Assembly (NCBI RefSeq): GCF_963664735.1
Contig: NZ_OY761553.1
Coordinates: 821,303 to 885,302 of the forward strand
Origin: an uncultured Cohaesibacter sp.
GTDB lineage: Bacteria > Pseudomonadota > Alphaproteobacteria > Rhizobiales > Cohaesibacteraceae
Length of the DNA stretch: 64,000 nt
Reading direction: 5' to 3'
Positions 34,019-41,015 of this stretch are shown one piece after another; the stretch's first letter is position 1, and the number at the start of each line of letters is the position of its first letter. Under the pieces are notes generated by a model, which was not told the origin of the DNA, did not search any database, and saw only the letters and a list, made by a program, of their open reading frames with translations. A program made the position numbers and the translations under genes.

Positions 34019-34585
34019 ATGACCACCGCCAAAAATTTATCCACGACGCACGCCAGCAACTGGCAAGACACCGTCAGCTGTGGCGACATTGTTGCTTTCG
34101 CTATGCCCGCATACAATCGCGACAAGGATCGACAATCACCCAATGAGGCATTGCCATGGCTCATCGTTGACGAGGCAATCTATGTCGGCACCCGTTATCT
34201 GACCCTCGCACGGGGGCATGCCATCGGAACAACTTTCAACCACGGAGCCCAAATCCGCGTCGAGCATTCTGCGGCCTTTGGTGCTGCGGGTCTCTCGCAG
34301 CCGACAGTCTACAATTTGCGGGGGCTTGTGATTGTCTCTGTCAACCATGAAGGCTTTGCTCCCAACAAGGATGGGACTCCAGTCCTTGGCCGGTTGATTG
34401 GCGATGAGCTCGTTCAGTTGGAACGCCTTAGAGCTCGTATCCATGCCATCAACGTTGAGCGCGCAGAAGGACGAGCCGATATGCTCAAACGACAAGCCCT
34501 GCTTGCCAAGAGATCTGGCCGCCCCATGTCCGGGATGATTATCCCAGCGCCGATTGCCATCCCAAAACCCGATCCCCAGCAGTAG
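34019..34585 (+). CDS. Hypothetical protein of plasmid/ICE type, 188 residues
   Basis: The protein has no signal peptide or membrane segment. The N-terminal half (VSCGDIVAFAMPAYN near residue 18, LPWLIVDEAI near 45, RYLTLARG near 60) has the strand pattern of small beta-barrel proteins of the PemK/MazF kind. The resemblance is slight, and I would not call it a toxin. The C-terminal half is helical and basic (LERLRARIHAINVERAEGRADM). GGAG lies 7 bases before the ATG. It is followed 84 bases on by another hypothetical gene on the same strand; both lie downstream of the candidate oriT, where transfer-linked accessory genes are common. Family not recognised. Confidence 0.65.
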   Translation: MTTAKNLSTTHASNWQDTVSCGDIVAFAMPAYNRDKDRQSPNEALPWLIVDEAIYVGTRYLTLARGHAIGTTFNHGAQIRVEHSAAFGAAGLSQPTVYNLRGLVIVSVNHEGFAPNKDGTPVLGRLIGDELVQLERLRARIHAINVERAEGRADMLKRQALLAKRSGRPMSGMIIPAPIAIPKPDPQQ

Positions 34586-34669
34586 CCACAGAGTGGTTTG
34601 AGATTTGTCCGACCAGCCCCGGTGTCGGCCGGACAAATCATGCCCCCTATCAGTATGAAAGGAAGATAC

Positions 34670-35074
34670 ATGCCCCTTATTCCCGAAACCTATCGCCACA
34701 ATATTTCTCTTCTCGTCGATCAGCGCTCGACCGATGCCAGCCGCATCCTCGATATCGGAGCCGATGCAATCTGCGCGGCTAGACAGGCGTTATCCTCTTT
34801 GCCCGATATTGAAGTCGGCGATATTTTCGATGACATCAGGCCATTACATGCCCTGATCGATGCTGTCAGCAATCGCTGTGTCCTTGATCCGCAATTTGAC
34901 GAGATCGTCGACAATTTATTGGAGGCGCTGCCCAACCTGGATGAGGCCGATCCTTTGGCTCCGGCCTACGCCAGTGCCCGCGCCGATCTGCTAGAAGCTC
35001 AGTATTTCGCGAACCGATTTCTGGATATCATTCACGCTGAGAAGCGACGGGCACAATCGTTCAGAGAGCTGTAA
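34670..35074 (+). CDS. Hypothetical protein, 134 residues
   Basis: Acidic, soluble and predicted mainly helical (DASRILDIGADAICAARQAL; EIVDNLLEALPNLDEADPL; ASARADLLEAQYFANRFL). It contains no motif I can assign. The ATG at 34670 follows GGAAG; an in-frame ATG at 34655 is also possible. It lies 84 bases after the 188-residue gene on the same strand and is probably co-expressed with it. Likely an accessory gene of the mobile element. Confidence 0.6.
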   Translation: MPLIPETYRHNISLLVDQRSTDASRILDIGADAICAARQALSSLPDIEVGDIFDDIRPLHALIDAVSNRCVLDPQFDEIVDNLLEALPNLDEADPLAPAYASARADLLEAQYFANRFLDIIHAEKRRAQSFREL

Positions 35075-35541
35075 ATCAAGTAAAACGCACCGATCAACCT
35101 CGCCATCCATAACGTGATGGCGAGGCCAATGAGACAGCATCGGCGGCAAAGCAGATAAATGCGACGGGAACGGCAGAAACCGGGAATAAACCCTCATGAA
35201 ATCAATTAGTTAACTTTATTGCCAATTTCATTTGGGTTTGTGAAATTTCAGCACTAAGCAAAACCGCACATATTGCGCCCATCGCCAGCGATCACAGCAG
35301 CCTGAATACTGCACATCGGGACTGTCACGAATTCTGAATACCTCGATTATATCAGGAAAACGAGGTGTTCAAAGAGCTTTTCGGCACCAATCGCGGTCTT
35401 GAGAGCGTTTTTCTCGCGAAATTGACGACTTTTGGTTTGGGAGGCACTTGTCGTTTTCCCTATTTGCTGTGTGGTCAATCATTGACAGACCCTCGGCAGC
35501 ACAAACGCATGCCGCAGAAACACTAAATTGGTTTGTTCTTC

Positions 35542-35685
35542 ATGGAGAATTCTACCGAAGTCGACAAAAAGGGCGACAACACCCGTCGTAAAGCTCCTCG
35601 AGAGCTGAGCGGCGAAGATTATCTGATTATATTCGATGTCATGAATAAGGAAATCAGGCGTCGTCTCCTATCCGACAGTTTATAG
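35542..35685 (+). CDS. Possible small basic/charged protein, 47 residues
   Basis: The frame ATG 35542 to TAG 35685 reads MENSTEVDKKGDNTRRKAPR and then a helix (EDYLIIFDVMNKEIRRRLL). The composition is protein-like and it sits alone in the 648-base gap between the hypothetical gene and the AbiEii-type gene. There is no good ribosome site. The rest of this gap (35075-35541) shows nothing identifiable. Tentative. Confidence 0.35.
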   Translation: MENSTEVDKKGDNTRRKAPRELSGEDYLIIFDVMNKEIRRRLLSDSL

Positions 35686-35722
35686 AGGAGTTTTTATATA
35701 CTGAAAATTATCTTGGACGGTA

Positions 35723-36394
35723 CTATTGCAGGGCAATTCTTGATAGATATTCAATCGCCTCATCTCTTCCTACTTGGGAGATGTCCATGAGGTCTTCTCT
35801 AATATTCATAAGGTTGCTGATTATAAGTTCAGTGTATTCTGGATTCTGTCGTTGAATTGCTTCAATAGCGGATTTGCATTGTTCTTGGCAATGTTTAAGG
35901 GATGGCGCGATTTCATCGAATCCTATCGAACGGATTGCGGCAACAATATCAAAGATATCGCGCGGCTCAATTCGTGCACCTCTGTAGAATATTTTTTTGG
36001 CCAGCACTTCTCCGGGGTATTCGATCAATACTTCATGCCCGTGAATACAGCGTCGATATGACGGATTGTCCGTGATGTCGCCACAAGTGATGAAATCGAT
36101 TTCGCCTATCCCTTTGAAAACTATCTTTAATGCAGAACTACCGTCTGTTTGATATGCTGTTGGTACAATATTTGTTTCATACCCTTGGGTTATTGGGTTG
36201 AGCAGCGGCAGCACTTGCGGGTTATCAATAAAAATATCGACATCGTGGCTCGTTCTATGGCCGATATGCAGCATTAGAGACGTGCCGCCGCCAAATGCCC
36301 AGTAACCGATTCCGTGTCCGCTATTGGCATTACCAATTATTTGCATAGCTATTTCAAATAGCTCAGCCCATTGACTTGGATTTGGGGTGTTCAT
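35723..36394 (-). CDS. AbiEii/AbiGii-type nucleotidyltransferase (toxin-like)
   Basis: The 223-residue cytosolic protein has the polymerase-beta-like nucleotidyltransferase core FGGGTSLMLHIGHRTSHDVD (residues 34-53), the AbiEii form of the GG...S/R...DxD active site; FITCG near 103 follows, where the third carboxylate would be expected. The block KKIFYRGARIEPRDIFDI near 133 is also typical. AbiEii proteins transfer nucleotides to tRNA or other targets and act as toxins in phage abortive infection or element maintenance. The upstream gene ends 2 bases before this start, so they form an operon. The partner is not the usual AbiEi antitoxin. Confidence 0.82.
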   Translation of the reverse strand: MNTPNPSQWAELFEIAMQIIGNANSGHGIGYWAFGGGTSLMLHIGHRTSHDVDIFIDNPQVLPLLNPITQGYETNIVPTAYQTDGSSALKIVFKGIGEIDFITCGDITDNPSYRRCIHGHEVLIEYPGEVLAKKIFYRGARIEPRDIFDIVAAIRSIGFDEIAPSLKHCQEQCKSAIEAIQRQNPEYTELIISNLMNIREDLMDISQVGRDEAIEYLSRIALQ

Positions 36395-36396
36395 GA

Positions 36397-36657
36397 TCAG
36401 GCGATCAATGGCGATGAGTATCCGGCCATTTCTGCGAATTGCAGGGCGACAGCCTTAACGGCATCAAGATCCAATTGCATTTCAGCAATAAATGCTTGCT
36501 GTAGCGAAACATCAACTTCGGCGAAGAATGAAGCAACGCTTACAAACAACCCTTTGGCTGCATCCATGCATGTAATTGCTTCGGCAAGTTGAGGCGCAGT
36601 AACCCCTACGCCATATGGCGCATCAATCGTAGTCGCGATGATGTCAAAGGTGCTCAT
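36397..36657 (-). CDS. Small protein upstream of AbiEii-type toxin, putative antitoxin
   Basis: The 86-residue, mildly acidic, helical protein has no visible DNA-binding motif (AEAITCMDAAKGLFVSVASF; VSLQQAFIAEMQLDLDAVKA). It is the first gene of a two-gene operon with the nucleotidyltransferase 2 bases downstream, the order usual for antitoxin then toxin. AGGA lies 10 bases before the ATG. I do not recognise the family, so the antitoxin role is inferred from position only. Confidence 0.55.
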   Translation of the reverse strand: MSTFDIIATTIDAPYGVGVTAPQLAEAITCMDAAKGLFVSVASFFAEVDVSLQQAFIAEMQLDLDAVKAVALQFAEMAGYSSPLIA

Positions 36658-36678
36658 ATTGTTGGTTCCTGCCTTTAT

Positions 36679-36701
36679 GGTTCATATATAGCGCTGGAAC
36701 C
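36679..36701. promoter_or_regulatory. Imperfect palindrome in the toxin-antitoxin promoter
   Basis: GGTTCA (36679-36684) and TGGAACC (36695-36701) form an inverted repeat around TATATAGCGC, 22-44 bases upstream of the putative antitoxin start. The TATATA stretch may be part of the -10 element, so a bound regulator would block transcription. The remaining gap to 36998 shows no gene. Confidence 0.4.
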
Positions 36702-36998
36702 GCTAAAAATCAATGAATTTTGATCGTTATGGCCACCGGTTCGACTGGTCTGTCTTCGGAAGTGACTAATCAAATTTCCTAAATACGAACATATATATTG
36801 GCACGTCGTAAACGGCAAGCCTCCCATCCAGCGAAATGGGGCCTTCCAATTTCGAAGCAATGCCGATGAAATCATCTATCTCCAACGAGACAAATGTTGC
36901 TTGGCGGATATTCACAAGAGGCTACCATTTTCCAGCAGATAGGTTCCGGATTTGACGGTTTAGATACGCTCTGATAGGACATATTCACAGGTGTTTGA

Positions 36999-37029
36999 TG
37001 CAATAGAAAACGCAATAGAAATGCAATAG
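36999..37029 (+). repeat. Three TGCAATAG-type direct repeats at the right end
   Basis: TGCAATAG at 36999-37006, CGCAATAG at 37011-37018 and TGCAATAG at 37022-37029 have the same 12/11-bp spacing and orientation as the left-end triplet, and lie 55 bases inside the right attachment core. Confidence 0.65.
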
Positions 37030-37083
37030 GTTTTTGAGGTTCGATTGGTTGTAAAATGGTGGAAATCAGCCATTCTTTAGGTA

Positions 37084-37108
37084 GGTTCGAGTCCGGCCTG
37101 GGGAGCCA
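37084..37108 (+). repeat. Right attachment-site core (attR), 25-bp direct repeat
   Basis: All 25 bases match 17358-17382. The similarity continues rightward with one T/C change through the terminator and into the truncated integrase, so this copy also served as the left end of an older insertion. Confidence 0.9.
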
Positions 37109-37112
37109 CATT

Positions 37113-37146
37113 AGGGCCTTCTGATTGAGTTCAGAAGGCCCTTTTT
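37113..37146 (+). terminator. Duplicate of the tRNA-Asn terminator
   Basis: Perfect 12-bp stem AGGGCCTTCTGA / TCAGAAGGCCCT followed by TTTTT, identical to 17387-17420. Here no complete tRNA gene precedes it. Confidence 0.85.
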
Positions 37147-37201
37147 CGCAGAAATCAGCCATCTTCATTGAATCGCAAGGACTATTGCAATAGAAAATGG
37201 G

Positions 37202-37747
37202 ATGGATTCTGCCATGGGCAGCATGCAAGAAACGAAATACATCACCAAAAATCGTGGCGTGTTCTATTATACCCGATCAATTCCCAAAGATGTCCGTGGT
37301 CTCGACGACAGGCCCAATCCAATCCAGAAATCGCTTAATACAAAGAATTTGGATATCGCCATGTCTCGCCGTGACGTTCTCGCCGATGCGGACGAACGTT
37401 TGTGGCGATCGTTGCGCGTGACCGGAAAGCCCTTTCAAAGCGCCTCAGGCTTCGCTGTGGCAGGAAATACCCTCATGCAGCTCTTTGGTATAGAAAGAGT
37501 GCCGATGAAGCTTCCCTGCCTGCCAAATGGCAAATCTGGCGCCACCTTGCATGACCATTATCAGGAAAAGCTGAAGGAAATTTTTGCGGGGCCAGCTGAT
37601 GGCCTCTTGAGCAGATTCGAATCCTGGCTTGATACTTTACCGGCCGACATCGCGGATATGTATCGCGGTATGATGCAGAATCATTTCACCGTGCTCCAGA
37701 GAATGTCTTGCACACAAATTCGGTCTCTTGGGGGAAACGGAATGTAA
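37202..37747 (+). pseudogene. Truncated integrase gene (5' third only)
   Basis: The first 160 or so codons match the integrase at 17499-19079 almost exactly, with scattered changes such as Arg to Leu in ADVL and Glu-Glu to Glu-Lys. At about 37681, after MMQN, the similarity stops and about 20 unrelated codons run to a stop at 37747. The core-binding and catalytic domains are gone. It lies right of the attR copy, so it is the left stump of a second element of the same family that was otherwise deleted. Compared with the intact copy it lacks 23 bp in the TGCAATAG array, as expected from recombination between the first and third repeat. Confidence 0.88.
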
Positions 37748-37753
37748 CGCCTA

Positions 37754-38683
37754 TCACCACAAGGCAAACAACAGGGTCAATGTTCCAACGGAGAGGATCG
37801 TTGAAAGGAGGATCACCCGAGACGTCACTCCGGCTTCTCTCTTGTGAAACTCGGCCAGCATGAAAGAACCTGTACCCGTGGGCAGCGCCGCGAGCAAAAC
37901 GGCCGCCTTTGTCAGCTCTTCTGAAAGTCCAAAAACAAAGCTTGCCAGCAACCAGGTGACCAGAGGATGCAAAACAAGTTTCATCAAGGTCAGAACACCG
38001 GACACTTTAAGCGCTCCGGTTCGACTTGCTCTCTTTTCTCCAAGAAACAACCCCAACGCAATGAGAGCACACGGAGAAGCGGCGCCCCCCAACAGTTTGA
38101 AAAATGTATCAACCGAATGAGGAACGGGCGTCCCGGTAACGCAAAGGACGGCTCCAAGTGTAGGTGCCACGAGAAGAGGATTCTTGATCAGGGATACTAA
38201 TATCTTGACCGCAGTTTGTCTTTTGCTGCTCTCAGTCTGCAGGCTATATTCGATAAGGATAATCGCGATAGCAAACAGAATGCACACGGTTATGATGGTT
38301 GCCACCAGTGTCGGCACCATTGCTCGGTGCCCCAACACGGCAAGGGCCAGTGGGAATCCAATGAAACCGGTATTGGCATAAGAACTGTTGAGGCCATCAA
38401 TCGCGGCGTCGGCCAGATGTCCGCTCTTGATGCGAATGGCAACGGTCAGAGCAAATACGATCAGACAGCCGAACAAAAATGTTCCCACAAAGCCGGGCTG
38501 CCAGATTTGCTGTATCTTCGCATTGGCGACGATATCAAACAGCAAGGCAGGTAAAGCCAGAAGAACCACAAAACGGTTGAGCTCTGACGTCGCATTGGGA
38601 CCGAAAATACCTGTGCGACGGATGAACCAACCGACAAAAATCAACGCAAATATGGGGACAATGATGGATAGAGTGGTGAGCAT
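37754..38683 (-). CDS. AEC-family transporter (auxin efflux carrier/malonate type)
   Basis: The 309-residue inner-membrane protein has about ten helices in the AEC pattern: LSIIVPIFALIFVGWFIRR at the N-terminus, NRFVVLLALPALLFD near 38, SSYANTGFIGFPLALAVLG near 98 and a matching second half (LKLVLHPLVTWLLASFVFG; AALPTGTGSFMLAEF). Bacterial members move malonate or other organic anions; the substrate here is unknown. It is divergent from a LysR-type regulator 96 bases away, a frequent arrangement in which the regulator controls the carrier. AAAGG precedes the ATG. It is the first intact chromosomal gene to the right of the element. Confidence 0.9.
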   Translation of the reverse strand: MLTTLSIIVPIFALIFVGWFIRRTGIFGPNATSELNRFVVLLALPALLFDIVANAKIQQIWQPGFVGTFLFGCLIVFALTVAIRIKSGHLADAAIDGLNSSYANTGFIGFPLALAVLGHRAMVPTLVATIITVCILFAIAIILIEYSLQTESSKRQTAVKILVSLIKNPLLVAPTLGAVLCVTGTPVPHSVDTFFKLLGGAASPCALIALGLFLGEKRASRTGALKVSGVLTLMKLVLHPLVTWLLASFVFGLSEELTKAAVLLAALPTGTGSFMLAEFHKREAGVTSRVILLSTILSVGTLTLLFALW

Positions 38684-38779
38684 TCAGAGAACCTTTGCCT
38701 ATTTCGCGTTCTCCTCTATCCTGAACCCTTCTCTTGGTCCAATACCGAGTGCTGTAGGCACCGATACCGGAACAGCATC

Positions 38780-39649
38780 ATGATTGACATCAGGCAAATG
38801 CGCTATTTCATCGCGTTGGCGGAAACCCTCCATTTCGGTAAAGCGGCCCAGCGGCTCAATATCAGCCAACCGCCTCTTAGCCGACAGATTGCTGCGCTTG
38901 AGAAAGATTTAGGGGTCAAACTGATCAATCGCCATTCCCGGCGCGCTGAGCTAACGGGCGCAGGCGAGCAGTTTCTCAAAGACGCTAGTAAAGTCGTTGC
39001 GGAATTTGACCGGGCCTGCCGCAATGTCAGGCTGGCGGATGAAGGGGAGCTGGGAACTCTCTCGATCGGCTTCATGATGTATGCAGCGCATTCGGTTTTA
39101 CCAGCATTGGTACGGGACTATTCTTCGCGCTATCCTGCTGTAAAACTGGAATTAAGAGAGCTTTTGCCGGTTGGGCTGTTCGATGCACTACAACGCGGGC
39201 AATTTGACGCCGCCATCATGTTTGATCCCGGCCAGGCGCGGGGCATTCAAAGCGCGGTGATCAGCAAGGAATCGCTGTGTCTCGCGGTCTATCCTGACCA
39301 TCCATTGTCTCGGCAAGGGAAGGTTTCCGCGGAATTGCTCGCCGGAGAGCCATTGATCGTGGCGCCAGCCGAAGTCGTGCCGACACTCTATCAGGCCGTA
39401 ATCGACTATTGCTCGACTGCGGGCGTTGAGCCCCAATTCCGTTTTGAAACGCAACTACAGCAGACCATTGTCAGTCTGGTCGCCGAAAAACTGGGCATTG
39501 CACTGGTTCCCCGAACCATGGAAAAACTCAGACATCCCGACGTGATCTTTATAGAGCTGGAGAATGCTCCCGAAATTGAGCTCTTCTTGCTTTCCCGTTC
39601 AGATAACTCCAACCCAGCTTTGCGGAGACTTCTGGAGATGATTGCCTGA
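38780..39649 (+). CDS. LysR-type transcriptional regulator
   Basis: The 289-residue DNA-binding protein has an N-terminal winged helix-turn-helix at residues 1-60 (MRYFIALAETLHFGKAAQRL, SQPPLSRQIAALEKDLGVKL). A linker helix and an effector domain follow from about residue 90 to the end, with the two-lobed LysR_substrate pattern (GTLSIGFM, LFDALQRGQFDAAIM, VAEKLGIALVPRTM). The overall pattern resembles the BenM/CatM-like branch. It is transcribed away from the AEC transporter gene and probably controls it and itself from the shared 96-base region. The effector is unknown. Confidence 0.92.
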   Translation: MIDIRQMRYFIALAETLHFGKAAQRLNISQPPLSRQIAALEKDLGVKLINRHSRRAELTGAGEQFLKDASKVVAEFDRACRNVRLADEGELGTLSIGFMMYAAHSVLPALVRDYSSRYPAVKLELRELLPVGLFDALQRGQFDAAIMFDPGQARGIQSAVISKESLCLAVYPDHPLSRQGKVSAELLAGEPLIVAPAEVVPTLYQAVIDYCSTAGVEPQFRFETQLQQTIVSLVAEKLGIALVPRTMEKLRHPDVIFIELENAPEIELFLLSRSDNSNPALRRLLEMIA

Positions 39650-39761
39650 TCCTGCGCGGATTCCGGTTATTGTTCGCCAGTTTTGGCGACACCTCTTGAT
39701 GTGATTTGTCATCAATGCAAAACCCGGCTATGCGGGAAGCAAATTTCAATAATATGAGCGT

Positions 39762-39787
39762 GATTAAAAGGCCGGTTGCCCGGCCTT
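39762..39787 (-). terminator. Terminator of the argE-tct operon
   Basis: Arms AAGGCCGG (39768-39775) and CCGGCCTT (39780-39787) around TTGC. On the minus strand it is followed by TTAATC after the stem's own TT, 24 bases past the argE stop. It may also stop the LysR transcript from the other side. Confidence 0.7.
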
Positions 39788-39810
39788 AAGTGCTTTTGAT
39801 CTGGTTTGAC

Positions 39811-41010
39811 TTAAACCTGTTTTTCTAATTCGATGGTTAAAGCATCAAAGAAGTTCAGGCATTGGTCGAGCTGATCTATATCGATGAACTCATTTGGCTT
39901 GTGTGCCTGTTTGATGGAACCGGGGCCGACGATGACGGACGGAATTTTGCCGAGATTTTCAAAAATGCCGCCTTCAGAGCCATAGGAAACCTTGCCACCC
40001 CATTCAGGCATCAGATGCGCGTAGCGCCTGAAGGCTTCTGTCTGGCGCGCTTCACCCATGGCAGGGTAAGCGAAGACCCGTTCCCAAGTGACACCACAGT
40101 CTTCAGAACGGGCTGTCATCTTTGCCGAGATGTCTGTGTCAATGCTGTCAAGCAGCGCCTTCATGTCGCCTTCTGGATCCATCCCGCTGATTGAGCGCAG
40201 CTCAAAGGTGAAGCGGCAATTGCTCGGTGTCACGTTGGTGGCAACACCGCCGTGGATCGTTGTGGTCAGCATCGTTGCATGTGGCACAGTGAAATCATTA
40301 TCGAAGGGACCTTCGGCTTGATAGCGTTCAGCGCGTTCAGCCACTGTGTCAATGATGCGGGCGGCATATTCGACGGCATTGACATGGTCAGGGGCGAATG
40401 ATGAATGCCCTGAAATGCCCTTGACGTGCGCCCGCATGGCGATTTTACCCTTTTGGCCGGTGATGAGTTTCATTTCTGATGGCTCGCCGATGATCGCCAA
40501 CTCGGGTGTCACTTTCAGGCTGGAAAGCCATTCAGCAATGGCCGGAGCGCCCCGACAGCCGATTTCTTCATCATAGGAAAGACAGATATAGACCGGGCGT
40601 TGCAAATCGGCCTTTGAGAAGGTTTCTGCTGCCGTGATGACACAGGCGACAAAGCCCTTCATGTCACAGGCACCGCGGCCGTAGATCCGCCCTTCCCGCT
40701 CGTCGGCTACGAACGGAGGCGTGATCCAGCTGTCTTCTTCTGCGGGGACGACATCTGTATGACCGGAAAGCACGACGCCGGGAACATCTGCGGGACCAAA
40801 ACGGGCAATCAAGTTTGCCTTGCTGCCATCTTCATTGGGCAGAATATTGACGTCTGCACCTAACTTTTCGAGCGTCTCGGCAACATGGTCGATAAGCTCT
40901 CTGTTGGAATGTCTGGATACGGTATCATATCCAATCAAAGCTCCCAGATGCATCTTGGCCCTTTCAAGGGCGGGATGTTCTGGTGCGGGAGCTTTATTGG
41001 TGAGGCTCAT
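39811..41010 (-). CDS. argE: Acetylornithine deacetylase-like M20 peptidase/deacylase
   Basis: The protein has 399 residues, is cytosolic, and is a dinuclear zinc hydrolase that removes acyl groups from amino acids. M20 motifs: SGHTDVVPAEE near residue 80 (His and catalytic Asp), GRGACDMKGFVAC near 108 (bridging Asp), SYDEEIGCRGAP near 140 (catalytic Glu pair), IGEPSEMKLITGQKGK near 170, and a late GPGSIKQAHKPNEFID with the last metal His near 370. The dimerization domain lies between about 185 and 295. ATG 41008-41010 is preferred over a TTG three codons earlier. It starts 5 bases after the tctA stop, so it works with the transporter; the real substrate may be an N-acyl amino acid other than acetylornithine. 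Confidence 0.9.
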   Translation of the reverse strand: MSLTNKAPAPEHPALERAKMHLGALIGYDTVSRHSNRELIDHVAETLEKLGADVNILPNEDGSKANLIARFGPADVPGVVLSGHTDVVPAEEDSWITPPFVADEREGRIYGRGACDMKGFVACVITAAETFSKADLQRPVYICLSYDEEIGCRGAPAIAEWLSSLKVTPELAIIGEPSEMKLITGQKGKIAMRAHVKGISGHSSFAPDHVNAVEYAARIIDTVAERAERYQAEGPFDNDFTVPHATMLTTTIHGGVATNVTPSNCRFTFELRSISGMDPEGDMKALLDSIDTDISAKMTARSEDCGVTWERVFAYPAMGEARQTEAFRRYAHLMPEWGGKVSYGSEGGIFENLGKIPSVIVGPGSIKQAHKPNEFIDIDQLDQCLNFFDALTIELEKQV

Positions 41011-41015
41011 TGGTC

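Larger units (their letters stand above)
17358..37108. mobile_element. Integrative and probably mobilizable genomic element inserted at tRNA-Asn (19.7 kb)
   Basis: The element lies between a 25-bp perfect direct repeat of the tRNA-Asn 3' end (17358-17382 and 37084-37108). Just inside the left end is a tyrosine integrase. Cargo includes a Shango-type defence system, an SMR exporter, a toxin-antitoxin-like pair, ParA and a relaxase. No type IV secretion genes are present, so it would have to be mobilised by another conjugative system. The gene content, the tRNA site and the direct repeats together make this a confident call. Current mobility is uncertain because the integrase has an odd active site. 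Confidence 0.9.

Noticed and set aside
33512-34164. Three overlapping reading frames (two rightward, one leftward) of 83-172 codons upstream of the 188-residue gene
   Set aside because: They compete in the same DNA, are rich in Arg/Pro/Ser as expected for chance frames in G+C-rich sequence, lack ribosome sites and resemble nothing I know. A hairpin interrupts the region.
36872-37228. Leftward 118-codon frame across the right attachment site
   Set aside because: It spans the attR core, terminator and repeats, which are structural sequences, and has no ribosome site or recognisable domain.
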